NCBI GenBank assembly: GCA_030019365.1
Contig: JASEFA010000001.1
Location: 248,001 to 312,000, forward strand
Source of the DNA: Bacillota bacterium
GTDB lineage: Bacteria; Bacillota; Sulfobacillia; JACIYH01
Direction: 5' to 3'
DNA: 64,000 nt
Part shown: piece after piece, positions 52,104 through 60,536 of the stretch
How the letters are laid out: each line of letters starts with the position of its first letter
Position numbering within the stretch: position 1 is the stretch's first letter
The notes under the pieces: model-generated
Databases searched by the model: none
The model's input: the letters and a program-made list of their open reading frames with translations, nothing else
Told to the model about the DNA's origin: nothing
Translations under genes and position numbers: made by a program

Positions 52104-52237
52104 GGTGCCAGTCCGATGCAGGAGAGACACAGGGTTACGGCGTTGCGGTAGATCAGGGCCAGTTCTCCCCGGGCTGCCCCCACCCCCAGGGCAAGCAGAG
52201 CCAGGAGCAGAGCGATCTTGCCTGTTCGCCAGTTCAA
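52100..52237 (-). CDS. CD1871A-like CXXC-motif membrane peptide, 45 residues
   Basis: TTG 52237 overlaps the stop of the TlpA-like gene (TTGA) and lies after GGAGGCGGGGAA. The product has one membrane helix (KIALLLALLALGVGAA) followed by RGELALIYRNAVTLCLSCIG. The ending with R-x3-V-x2-C-L-x-C-I-G matches small peptides annotated as the CD1871A CXXC family beside TlpA/NapH-type genes in Clostridia. The Cys pair faces the outside or binds a metal/cluster at the membrane edge. It links the lipoprotein and the polyferredoxin, probably as a relay or assembly subunit. Confidence 0.72.
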   Translation of the reverse strand: MNWRTGKIALLLALLALGVGAARGELALIYRNAVTLCLSCIGLAP

Positions 52238-52782
52238 TTCCCCGCCTCCACAATGAGCTCTTGCAGTTCCCGGGTCAGGTCGGCCGTACCCGGGTAGCCC
52301 TCGTGCCGGTAGCGGATGTTCCCCCGGTGGTCTATGAGCACCAGGGTGGGGATGGCCCGGATGCGGTAAGCCGCCGCCACGGCGCCCTGCTGGTCTAGCA
52401 GGACGGTGAAAGTGAGACCCCGCGATGCCACAAACCGTTCCACCGGAGCGCGCTCGGGATCCAGGCTGGGTGCCAGGATGACGACCTCTTGACCGAAGCT
52501 CTGGTGTATCTGCTGCAACTGCAGCAGTTCCGTACGGCACGCGGGTCAGGTGGTGCCCCAGAAGTTGAGCAGCACTGGCCTGCCCCGCAGGGAGTCCAGG
52601 CTGACCTGGTTCCCCGCCAGGTCGGGCAGGGTGAAGTAGGGAGCCGCCTGCCCGCCGGATTCCTCCCGGGAGCGACATCCCCCGGGGAGGGTGGCCAGGA
52701 TCAGGACCAGTGCCAGAGCAAGCACGATTCTTGCTGCGTGAGATGGGAATCGGCCCGCTGACGATCGGTGCGACAACTGCAT
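52234..52782 (-). CDS. TlpA/ResA-like thiol-disulfide lipoprotein with in-frame UGA (predicted Sec79), selenoprotein
   Basis: Runs from ATG 52782 to 52234 through a TGA at 52548-52546; 182 residues with Sec79. The active site reads NFWGTT-U-PAC, where TlpA/ResA proteins have WCxxC, so UGA replaces the first, nucleophilic Cys and the second is kept. Upstream of it stands a complete redoxin N-terminus (YFTLPDLAGNQVSLDSLRG), downstream the rest of the fold including cis-Pro in AIPTLVLID. The signal peptide (about 18-35) ends in LPGGC, a lipoprotein-like site (C36). Two separate ORFs either side of the TGA would each be non-functional. First gene of the operon; anchored to the outer membrane face. 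Confidence 0.85.
52510..52548 (-). promoter_or_regulatory. Sec codon UGA with bacterial SECIS-like hairpin (TlpA-like gene)
   Basis: After TGA (52548-52546), 18 bases later, comes CTGCTGC-AGTT-GCAGCAG (52527-52510), a perfect 7-bp stem whose tetraloop starts 26 bases after the UGA and holds a GU near its 5' side. Distance and GU-bearing loop agree with bacterial SECIS elements bound by SelB. Confidence 0.65.
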
Positions 52783-52797
52783 ACCCCCCGGGGTTCT

Positions 52798-52826
52798 ATT
52801 TTAGCCGCTGGCGTCGCGGGCGGCAA
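52798..52826 (-). promoter_or_regulatory. Promoter of the selenoprotein redox operon
   Basis: On the minus strand: TTGCCG (52826-52821), 17-bp spacer, TAAAAT (52803-52798), about 15 bases before the ATG at 52782. Good consensus fit; likely a sigma-A promoter for all four genes. Confidence 0.65.
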
Positions 52827-52930
52827 GTTGGGTATCACCCGCTCACCGGCCAGGTGCTTACCGGCGCCGGCTGACCCGTTGCCACCCGCAATCTTCGGCT
52901 CCCGGGCTGCCGCCTGCGCCAGGCCGCGGT

Positions 52931-54688
52931 TCAGCGGAAGACCGGGCCCAGGAAGAGGCAGGTGAACAGCACATCCCACAGCACGAACCTGCCCACCCGG
53001 GCCAGGCCCTGAGCATCCCGGTGGCGAAGGGCGGTGGTGAGCCCGGCCAGCCCCGCCGCCCCCAGCAGGATGGGCAGGGTGAGGGCAGGTGTGACCCACG
53101 GCGGGGCCCGCATGGCCAGCACCGGGGCGTGTAGCAGGCGCCAGAGCAGCCAGCCCTTGCCGGCCAGGTATACCCCCAGGGCCAGTATGCCCAGAGGGCG
53201 GGGATGTTGCTCCGCCCAGTTGAGGGCCACGGCGTGGGCTGCCACCAGCACCAGGAGGGCCGGCACCGTCCAGCCCAGGGCAAACAGGAAAGGCAGGTAC
53301 GAGAGAAACGCTCCCGCCAGGGTTTCGCCGAGAGCCGCAGTCAGGTCGGAAAGCCGCACCCTGGCCATGGCCTGGCGGTAGACGGGGACGGAGGCCGTGA
53401 AGCGCAGCCGGAATCGTCCCGTACCGGCGGTATCCACCCAGGTGAGGAAATAGCCCCCGTCGTCTATCGCGGGACCGGCGGGGGCGGGGACCAGGTGGGG
53501 CTGGCCGGCCGCGCCCCGGGTGAGGGCGGCAAACTGGCAGTCTACCATGCGGCCCCCCAGGAACCGCGCTACCAGCACGTCTTCATCCTGCCCGCGCCTG
53601 CCCCGGTTGAGGGCGGTGAAGGCCACGGGCAACCCTCCCTGCGGGGAAGGGGCGGGGTCCGGTTCCGCCAACCAGAGGATGTGCCGGGCGGCCACGGCCG
53701 TCGCCCGCAGGGGGGCAAGGCCCCCTGCCGCCCCGGCGGGAGGCCGGGTCGCAGGCCATGCCTGCCAGTAGGTGGTGATGTCCAGGTTGCCTCTCTGCCT
53801 CTTCTCCCGGGTGACGAACACGTACATCCACTCGCCGTCGGTGCCGCATCGTACCTGCCGCAGGAGCTCGTGCTCCTCGAGGGGGTACTCCCCCAGCAGG
53901 ACGGGATGCGCCGCCCCGGCGGTACCCCCCAGTTCCAGGTACTCCAGTTGGAAAGAGCCCCGTTCCTGGATCACGCCCACAACCGCCACCCGATCACGGG
54001 CGAGGGAGACCCCGTCCGCCAGCGTCATCCCCGGGCGGGGGACCCGCTGCGGCTGGCCGGGATGCCCGCTCGCGTCCAGCGGGAACCACAGGAGGCCCTC
54101 AGGACCGGCGGCCAGCAACCCGGCAGAACGTGCGGCCGGGGCGGCAGCCAGCGCGGAGGCACCACCGGCGGGTGGTGCGCCCGGACCGGCGGTGGGTGGC
54201 GCGCCCGGACCGGCGGTGGGTGGCGCGGATACGAGACGCACCATGCTGATGCCCCCGCCCAGGTGCACCGGGCTCCCGAGGGACGGTGCGGAGAGGGAAA
54301 GGGGCGCCCAGTAAAGCTCGGTGAGGGCCGGACCGGCCAGCCAGAAGAGGGCGGAGGAACCCGCCAGCAGGGAAGTGGGAGACCTGGTAGGGGTGTCGAC
54401 CTGCAGGGGAATGTGGCCGCGGGCCTTCACCAGGGCCTGCGGGGAAACCAGGATGTAGTCGATACCCCCCCGGACCGACCACAGTACGAGGAGGTCCCCG
54501 TCCGGAGCGGCCTGCGCGGCAGTGGACCCCGACATGTCCGACGACGCCAGTTCCAGGGGCCGGCCGAAGGAAGGGCCGGGCGGCCGCAGCTGCTCCTGCA
54601 GGAAACGCTGGTAGTGGAACGCCACCAGCAGCAGCACGACCAGGAATGGGAAGGCGGCCCAGAGCCGCCTCTTTCCTGCCTCTTTCAT
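52931..54688 (-). CDS. Large uncharacterised membrane protein, extracytoplasmic domain plus C-terminal helices
   Basis: ATG 54688 after AAGGAGG; 585 residues. One N-terminal membrane helix (about 9-30), then some 400 residues with repeated aliphatic strands and turns (GLLWFPLDASGHPGQ; GEWMYVFVTREKR; GGYFLTWVDTAG), which suggest a beta-propeller-like external domain. Five or so membrane helices form the C-terminus (from about 445). An APPTAGPG repeat lies near 150-170. I do not recognise the family. It is transcribed in the same direction as the redox operon, with an approximately 100-base gap and the operon's own promoter between, and divergently from the peptide transporter. Confidence 0.6.
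   Translation of the reverse strand: MKEAGKRRLWAAFPFLVVLLLVAFHYQRFLQEQLRPPGPSFGRPLELASSDMSGSTAAQAAPDGDLLVLWSVRGGIDYILVSPQALVKARGHIPLQVDTPTRSPTSLLAGSSALFWLAGPALTELYWAPLSLSAPSLGSPVHLGGGISMVRLVSAPPTAGPGAPPTAGPGAPPAGGASALAAAPAARSAGLLAAGPEGLLWFPLDASGHPGQPQRVPRPGMTLADGVSLARDRVAVVGVIQERGSFQLEYLELGGTAGAAHPVLLGEYPLEEHELLRQVRCGTDGEWMYVFVTREKRQRGNLDITTYWQAWPATRPPAGAAGGLAPLRATAVAARHILWLAEPDPAPSPQGGLPVAFTALNRGRRGQDEDVLVARFLGGRMVDCQFAALTRGAAGQPHLVPAPAGPAIDDGGYFLTWVDTAGTGRFRLRFTASVPVYRQAMARVRLSDLTAALGETLAGAFLSYLPFLFALGWTVPALLVLVAAHAVALNWAEQHPRPLGILALGVYLAGKGWLLWRLLHAPVLAMRAPPWVTPALTLPILLGAAGLAGLTTALRHRDAQGLARVGRFVLWDVLFTCLFLGPVFR
54175..54224 (-). repeat. 24-bp tandem repeat in the membrane-protein gene
   Basis: Just over two copies of a 24-bp unit containing CGCCCGGACCGGCGGTGGG (plus-strand reading), with a degenerate third copy upstream. 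They encode the doubled PPTAGPGA. Confidence 0.8.
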
Positions 54689-54911
54689 GTCGCCGACCTC
54701 CTTCCCGTGCTTCGATGGAGGCCGCACGCATTCCTGCTTTCCCGTCCGCGCGCCCGCGGACCGATTTTTCTCGAAACAGGGGGAGCCAGGAGGGGGAGCG
54801 CTCAGCGATGACGAATATAAAAGGCTGAATGGGCAGAGGGGGTGGTAGCCTGCACTGCGAGGATTGAACCGGTCATGGTTGCCGGCGGTATGACAAAGGG
54901 GGGTTGACAAG

Positions 54912-56600
54912 GTGAAGAGAAAGGTGGCATGGCTCGCCTGGCTGCTGGTGGTGGCGATGGTAGGTACCGTGGTGGTCACGGGCTGCGCGAAGAAGCCTGC
55001 GGAACCGGAGAAGAAGCCCCCGGTGGAGCAGGTGCTCAACCTGAACCTGGGCGAGGAGCCTCCGGACCTGGACGCCAACACTTCAACCGACCAGGTGTCC
55101 TTCGAGATCCTGAACAACGTCATGGAAGGCCTGGTCCGGGTGGGCGCGGGCGAGAAAATCGAGAAGGGCTCCGGGCTGGCCCTGGACTGGACGGTATCGG
55201 ATGATGGGATGAAGTACACCTTCAAGCTGCGGGACGCCAGGTGGAGCGACGACAAGCCCGTCACCGCCTATGACTTCGAGTATGGCTGGAAGCGGGCCCT
55301 GGATCCCAACACCGGGTCCCAGTACGCCTATATCATGTACCCCGTGAAGGGTGCCGAGGCCCTGAACAGTATCGACCCCAAGGCTCCGGACTCGGCGGCC
55401 AAGATCGAAGCGGCCAAGGCCGCTCTGGGTGTAAAGGCCCTGGACGAGAAGACCCTGGAGGTCACCCTGGAGTCGCCCACGCCGTACTTCATCAGCCTGA
55501 TGGCGTTCCCCACCTATTACCCCATCCGCAAGGACATCATCGAGAAGTTCGCAGACGCGTATGCTGCCGAGCCGGACAAGATGGTGTACTGCGGACCCTT
55601 CGTGATCCAGGAGTGGCAGCACGAGTCCAAGCTGGTGCTGGCCAAGAACCCCAAATACTGGGATGCTGACAAGGTTAAGCTCAGCCGCATCGAGTTCGTC
55701 ATGATCAAGGACCACAACGCCTACATGAACATGTTCGAAGCGGGCGAACTCGACGGGACTGGCGTTCCGGGCGACTTCATCCAGAAATACAAGGACGCCG
55801 GCAACCTGCAGACCATCCCCGAGGCCGTGACCTGGTACATCCTGTTCAACCTCAAGAGCCCCGTCTTCAAGAACAAGAACATGCGCAAGGCCTTCTCCCT
55901 GGCCATCGACCGCCAGGACTTCGTAGACAAGGTGCTGAAGAACATGTCTCTGCCGGCCACTTCTTACACGCCCCCCTCCATCACCACGCCTGACGGCAAA
56001 TCCTTCGCCAAGGACATGGTGGGTGAACTGATCCCCAAGAAGGCGGACCCGGCGGCGGCCAAGGCCGCCCTTCAGCAGGGCATGAAGGAGCTCAAGCTCA
56101 AGAAGCTGCCCAAGATAGTGTTCTTGTCGTCCGACAGCAGCGTGGCGAAGAAGTACGCTGCCGCCTGGCAGGAGATGTGGAAGCAGAACCTGGGCGTGGA
56201 GGTCCAGGTGGATGCGGTGGCCTTCAAGGTGCGCATCGACCGCATGTCCAAGGGTGACTACGATGTGTGCATGGCGGGCTGGGGCGCCGACTTCAACGAT
56301 CCCATGACCTTCATCGACATGTGGGTCACGGGTGGCGGCAACAACGATGCCGGCTACTCCAATCCCAAGTACGACCAGCTGGTCAAGGAAGCGAAGGCCA
56401 CCGGCGATCAGGCCATCCGCTTCCGCAACATGCTGGAGTGCGAGAAGATCATCGCCGAAGACCTGCCCATCGCTCCCGTGTGGTGGCCGGTGTGGAACTT
56501 CGTGGAGAAGCCTTACCTGAAGGGCGTCATCCGCCACCCGGTGGGACCCGACCTCGACTGGAAGTACGTGACCGTCGAGGGCAAGCCGGAAAAGAAGTAG
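54912..56600 (+). CDS. Peptide ABC transporter substrate-binding lipoprotein (SBP_5/OppA-like)
   Basis: GTG 54912 behind AAAGGGGGG; 562 residues. Signal peptide with lipobox VVTGC (Cys about 25), then the SBP family 5 fold: NLGEEPPDLDANTSTDQ, YTFKLRDARWSDDKPVTAYD, NPKYWDADKVKL and AFSLAIDRQDFVDKVL. It captures oligopeptides (or dipeptides) outside the membrane for the permease-ATPase set that follows. Codon use is richer in AAG/GAC than neighbours, typical of a highly expressed binding protein. Confidence 0.93.
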   Translation: MKRKVAWLAWLLVVAMVGTVVVTGCAKKPAEPEKKPPVEQVLNLNLGEEPPDLDANTSTDQVSFEILNNVMEGLVRVGAGEKIEKGSGLALDWTVSDDGMKYTFKLRDARWSDDKPVTAYDFEYGWKRALDPNTGSQYAYIMYPVKGAEALNSIDPKAPDSAAKIEAAKAALGVKALDEKTLEVTLESPTPYFISLMAFPTYYPIRKDIIEKFADAYAAEPDKMVYCGPFVIQEWQHESKLVLAKNPKYWDADKVKLSRIEFVMIKDHNAYMNMFEAGELDGTGVPGDFIQKYKDAGNLQTIPEAVTWYILFNLKSPVFKNKNMRKAFSLAIDRQDFVDKVLKNMSLPATSYTPPSITTPDGKSFAKDMVGELIPKKADPAAAKAALQQGMKELKLKKLPKIVFLSSDSSVAKKYAAAWQEMWKQNLGVEVQVDAVAFKVRIDRMSKGDYDVCMAGWGADFNDPMTFIDMWVTGGGNNDAGYSNPKYDQLVKEAKATGDQAIRFRNMLECEKIIAEDLPIAPVWWPVWNFVEKPYLKGVIRHPVGPDLDWKYVTVEGKPEKK

Positions 56601-56696
56601 CGGAGATCGAGCCGTGCGCGGGGCATCGCCGGGGGACCGGCGGTGCCCCGCAGCGCGCCCGGTCCTGGACGGGCGCGGCAATGGAGGTCACGGGAG

Positions 56697-57626
56697 TTGC
56701 TGGCATATACCTTACGTCGATTCGGATACATGGTTTTCACCCTTTGGCTCATCATCACGCTGACTTTCCTGCTCATGCATGCCGTGCCCGGGGACCCCTT
56801 CACCAGCGAGAAGAAGGTCCCGGAGGCGATCAGGCAAAACCTGCTCCACAAGTACGGGCTTGATCTCCCGCTGCCCGTGCAGTACATCCGGTACCTGAAC
56901 AACATCCTCCACGGCGACCTGGGCATATCCATGCGCTACCCCAACCGCACGGTGAACCAGATGATTGCCCAGGGCTTTCCGCATTCTGCGGACGTGGGTA
57001 TGCGCGCCCTGGTGTTCGCCGTCAGCGTGGGGCTTACCCTGGGGGTGCTGGCCGCCTTCTATCGAGATCGCCCTCTTGACCGCACCGCCATGGTGATCGC
57101 GGTGATCGGCATATCCGTACCCAACTTTGTGGTGGGCACCCTGCTGCAGTACCTGTTCAGCGTGCGCCTCAGGCTGCTCCCGGTGGTGGGGTGGGGAACC
57201 TTCAAGCAGTCCATCCTTCCTTCCTTTGCCCTGGGGCTGGGAACGCTGGCGGTGATGGCCCGCATGATGCGGGCCAGCCTGCTGGACGTGCTCAACCAGG
57301 ATTACGTGCGCACGGCCCAGTCCAAGGGGCTTTCCAACCGGGAGGTGGTTCTGCGCCACACCATCAGGAACGCCATCCTGCCCATCGTCACCATCCTCGG
57401 GCCCCTCGTGATCAATATCATCACGGGGACCCTGGTGGTGGAGCAGATCTTCGGGATTCCCGGGCTGGGCAAGCATTACGTGCAATCCGTATACAACCTG
57501 GATTACACCCTCATCATGGGCACCACCATCTTCTACGCTGCCCTCCTGCTCTTCGCCATCTTCCTGGTGGACATCGCCTATGGCCTGGTGGACCCCCGCA
57601 TCCGCCTGGTCAGGCCGAAGGAGTGA
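56697..57626 (+). CDS. Peptide ABC transporter permease (DppB/OppB-like)
   Basis: TTG 56697, 8 bases after GGAGG, begins the family N-terminus LLAYTLRRFGYMVFTLWLII; 309 residues. Six membrane helices, the LMHAVPGDPF motif after the first helix, and the EAA loop (DYVRTAQSKGLSNREVVLRHTIRNA) that docks the ATPases. The C-terminal VDPRIRL is typical. Confidence 0.93.
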   Translation: MLAYTLRRFGYMVFTLWLIITLTFLLMHAVPGDPFTSEKKVPEAIRQNLLHKYGLDLPLPVQYIRYLNNILHGDLGISMRYPNRTVNQMIAQGFPHSADVGMRALVFAVSVGLTLGVLAAFYRDRPLDRTAMVIAVIGISVPNFVVGTLLQYLFSVRLRLLPVVGWGTFKQSILPSFALGLGTLAVMARMMRASLLDVLNQDYVRTAQSKGLSNREVVLRHTIRNAILPIVTILGPLVINIITGTLVVEQIFGIPGLGKHYVQSVYNLDYTLIMGTTIFYAALLLFAIFLVDIAYGLVDPRIRLVRPKE

Positions 57627-57632
57627 AGGCCC

Positions 57633-58556
57633 GTGGCGGACATCGAACTCACTCCCGACCTGTTCGAACGGGAATTGGCGCCGGAAGAGGCAGCCGAAGT
57701 CATCACCCGCCCCTCCCTCACCTACTGGCAGGATGCCTGGCGGCGCTTCCGCAAGAACAGGCTGGCCTTGGTCGCCCTGGGCGTGCTGGCGTTGATCACC
57801 GTCATGGCCATCGTGGGCCCGTATATGCGTCCCTACAGCTTCTCCTACCAGGATCTTGACCACACCGGTCAACCTCCGGACCGGAACCACTGGTTCGGCA
57901 CCGACGAGTTGGGTCGCGACAGCTTCGTGCGGCTGTGGATGGGAGCGCGCATCTCCCTGTTCATCGGCATCATGGCCGCCCTGCTCGACATGCTGGTGGG
58001 GGTGACTTACGGCGGCATCTCCGCCCACTTCGGTGGCTGGGTGGACGACATCATGCAGCGCTTCATCGAAATCCTGTACGCCGTCCCCATGCTGCTGCTC
58101 ATGATCCTGCTCATGGTGGTGATTGGGCCGGGTCTGTCCACCATGATCCTGGTGATGGTGATCGGCGGGTGGGTGGGCATGGCCCGGCTGGTGCGCGGCC
58201 AGGTGTTCCAGCTTAAGGCCCAGGAGTTCGTGCTGGCCGCGCGGGTGCTGGGGGCTTCGCCGTGGCGCATGATCATCCGGCACCTCTTACCCAACGCCAT
58301 GGGGCCCATCGTCATCTCGGCCACCATGACCATCCCCGCCGCCATATTCTTCGAGGCATTCATGAGCTTCATCGGATTGGGTATCCCCATGCCACTGGCG
58401 AGCTGGGGTACCCTGGCCAACACCGGGTACGAGTACCTCCAGCTGTACCCCTGGTTGCTCATCTTCCCGGCGGTGGCCATCGCCCTCACCATGCTGGCCT
58501 TCAACGTCGTGGGTGACGCCCTGCGGGATGCCCTGGACCCGCGGCTGCGACAGTAG
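57633..58556 (+). CDS. Peptide ABC transporter permease (DppC/OppC-like)
   Basis: 307 residues from GTG 57633, 7 bases after the first permease. N-terminal tail of about 35 residues precedes the OppC-type first helix (RFRKNRLALVALGVLALI); HWFGTDELGRDSFVRLWMGARISL and the EAA loop (EFVLAARVLGASPWRMIIRHLLPNA) are conserved; DALRDALDPRLRQ ends it. Forms the transmembrane pore with the DppB-like subunit. Confidence 0.93.
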   Translation: MADIELTPDLFERELAPEEAAEVITRPSLTYWQDAWRRFRKNRLALVALGVLALITVMAIVGPYMRPYSFSYQDLDHTGQPPDRNHWFGTDELGRDSFVRLWMGARISLFIGIMAALLDMLVGVTYGGISAHFGGWVDDIMQRFIEILYAVPMLLLMILLMVVIGPGLSTMILVMVIGGWVGMARLVRGQVFQLKAQEFVLAARVLGASPWRMIIRHLLPNAMGPIVISATMTIPAAIFFEAFMSFIGLGIPMPLASWGTLANTGYEYLQLYPWLLIFPAVAIALTMLAFNVVGDALRDALDPRLRQ

Positions 58557-58567
58557 GGGGAGCGTTG

Positions 58568-59590
58568 ATGGACAGACTCCTGGAAGTAAGCGATCTGGAG
58601 GTATCTTTCACCACGTACGGTGGAGAGGTTCAGGCGGTAAGGGGGGTGTCCTTCCAGCAATACCCGGGGGAGACCCTGGCCCTGGTGGGCGAATCGGGCT
58701 GCGGCAAGACGGTGACCGTGCACTCCATCGTGAAGCTCATCCCCATGCCGCCGGGCCGCATCAAGAAGGGGCAGATCCTCTTTGACGGCCGTGATCTCAC
58801 CGCCCTCAGCGGAAGAGAGATAGAGCGGGTGAGGGGAAGGGAGATCGGTATCATATTCCAGGACCCCATGACCGCCCTCAACCCCACCATGACCGTAGGG
58901 CGGCAGATATCGGAGGGCCTGATCAAGCACCAGGGTATGACCGCCCGGCGGGCCTGGGAGCGGTCCCTGGAGCTCATGCACATGGTGGGCATCCCCGCGC
59001 CCGAGGAACGCATCCGCAACTACCCCCACCAGTTTTCGGGCGGCATGCGCCAGCGGGTGATGATCGGCATCGCCCTGGCCTGCAACCCCAAGCTGCTCAT
59101 AGCAGATGAGCCCACCACCGGGCTGGACGTCACCATCCAGGCCCAGATCCTGGACCTGCTCAAGGACCTGCAGAAGAAGCTGGGCACCTCCATCATCCTC
59201 ATTACCCACGACCTGGGGGTGGTGGCGGGGATGGCCCACCGCACGGCGGTGATGTACGCGGGCCGGATCGTGGAGTCGGGCACCAACGACGACATCTTCT
59301 ACCGTCCCCACCACCCCTACACCTGGGGCCTGATGAGGGCCATGCCGCGGTTGGACCGCGACATCAGGGAAGACCTGCACTCCATTCCGGGGAGCCCGCC
59401 CGACCTGTTCCGGCCGCCGGCGGGATGCGCTTTCGCCGCCCGTTGCCCGTACTCCATGAAGGTCTGCTTCCGGTACTATCCGGAAGAGGTGGAGGTTTCG
59501 CCCGGGCACTTCGTGTCCTGCTGGCTGGAGCATCCGGCGGCAGCCGGGGTGAGGCCGTCCCGGGAGGAGGTGGCCGCCGGTGCCCGCTGA
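58568..59590 (+). CDS. Peptide ABC transporter ATP-binding protein (DppD/OppD-like)
   Basis: ATG 58568 (TTG 58565 adjacent); 340 residues. Walker A GESGCGKT, signature FSGGMRQRV, Walker [13 protein letters not shown], and the C-terminal oligopeptide-transporter region with the 4Fe-4S-like Cys set ([15 protein letters not shown]). Powers peptide uptake with the paired ATPase. The end overlaps that gene by 11 bases. Confidence 0.94.
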   Translation: MDRLLEVSDLEVSFTTYGGEVQAVRGVSFQQYPGETLALVGESGCGKTVTVHSIVKLIPMPPGRIKKGQILFDGRDLTALSGREIERVRGREIGIIFQDPMTALNPTMTVGRQISEGLIKHQGMTARRAWERSLELMHMVGIPAPEERIRNYPHQFSGGMRQRVMIGIALACNPKLLIADEPTTGLDVTIQAQILDLLKDLQKKLGTSIILITHDLGVVAGMAHRTAVMYAGRIVESGTNDDIFYRPHHPYTWGLMRAMPRLDRDIREDLHSIPGSPPDLFRPPAGCAFAARCPYSMKVCFRYYPEEVEVSPGHFVSCWLEHPAAAGVRPSREEVAAGAR

Positions 59591-60536
59591 CGAGGTCATC
59601 CTGCGCCTGGAAAACCTGAGCAAGTATTTCCGCGTGGGCGGGGCGCTCCTCAAGGCGGTGGAGAACGTTTCCTTCAGCGTGCGCAGGGGCGAGGTGTTCG
59701 GGCTGGTAGGTGAGTCAGGCTGCGGCAAGACCACCCTGGGTCGCACCGTCATCAGGCTGTACGATCCCAGCCGGGGGCAAGTCTTCTATCGTGACCAGGA
59801 CGTGCACGCGCTCACCGGACCCGACCTCAAGCGCTTCAACCGGAGCATGCAGATGATCTTCCAGGACCCGTATGCCTCGCTGAATCCGCGCATGACCGTG
59901 GGTGACATCGTGGGCGAGCCTCTCGATATCCACGGGCTGGCCGCGGGTGCCGAGAGGAGGCGCCGGGTGGAAGAACTGCTGCGCACGGTGGGGCTGAGCG
60001 CGGAGCACGCCCTGCGGTTTCCCCACGAGTTCTCGGGGGGGCAGCGTCAGCGCATCGGCGTCGCCCGCGCCCTGGCCGTGGATCCCGAGTTCATCGTGGC
60101 CGACGAGCCCATATCGGCCCTGGACGTCTCCATCCAGGCCCAGGTGGTGAACCTGCTCAGGCGGCTGCAGGAGGACCGGGGCCTCACCTACATGTTCATC
60201 GCCCACGACCTGTCCATGGTCAAGTACCTGAGTCACCGGGTGGCGGTGATGTATCTGGGTCAGGTGGTGGAGATGGCCTCTTCCGCGGAGATGTACAGGG
60301 AGCCGCTCCACCCTTACACCCGGGCGCTCATGTCAGCCATCCCCATCCCCGATCCCGGCATCGAGCGCACGCGCCGGCGCATCATGCTACCCGGCGAGGT
60401 GCCCAGCCCGCTCAAGCCGCCCCCGGGATGTCGTTTCCACAACCGCTGCCCGGACGTGCGGCCCATCTGCAAGGAAGCGGAGCCCGAACTCAAGGAGGCC
60501 GCCCCCGGCCACGTGGTATCCTGTCACCTGTACTAG
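59580..60536 (+). CDS. Peptide ABC transporter ATP-binding protein (DppF/OppF-like)
   Basis: 318 residues from GTG 59580. Walker [11 protein letters not shown]-loop [15 protein letters not shown], signature FSGGQRQRI, Walker [14 protein letters not shown]-terminal [14 protein letters not shown] continues the family Cys motif. Last gene of the five-gene transporter operon; its stop overlaps that of the convergent permease by 4 bases. Confidence 0.94.
   Translation: MPADEVILRLENLSKYFRVGGALLKAVENVSFSVRRGEVFGLVGESGCGKTTLGRTVIRLYDPSRGQVFYRDQDVHALTGPDLKRFNRSMQMIFQDPYASLNPRMTVGDIVGEPLDIHGLAAGAERRRRVEELLRTVGLSAEHALRFPHEFSGGQRQRIGVARALAVDPEFIVADEPISALDVSIQAQVVNLLRRLQEDRGLTYMFIAHDLSMVKYLSHRVAVMYLGQVVEMASSAEMYREPLHPYTRALMSAIPIPDPGIERTRRRIMLPGEVPSPLKPPPGCRFHNRCPDVRPICKEAEPELKEAAPGHVVSCHLY

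Noticed and set aside
52234-52782. TlpA-like gene as a pseudogene with a nonsense mutation
   Set aside because: The only stop is TGA, it replaces precisely the catalytic Cys, both sides are well conserved, a SECIS-like hairpin follows, and a second gene in the same operon shows the same feature.
53204-54811. Plus-strand ORF of 535 codons
   Set aside because: Antisense of the large membrane protein gene, Gly/Arg-rich and without hydrophobic segments.
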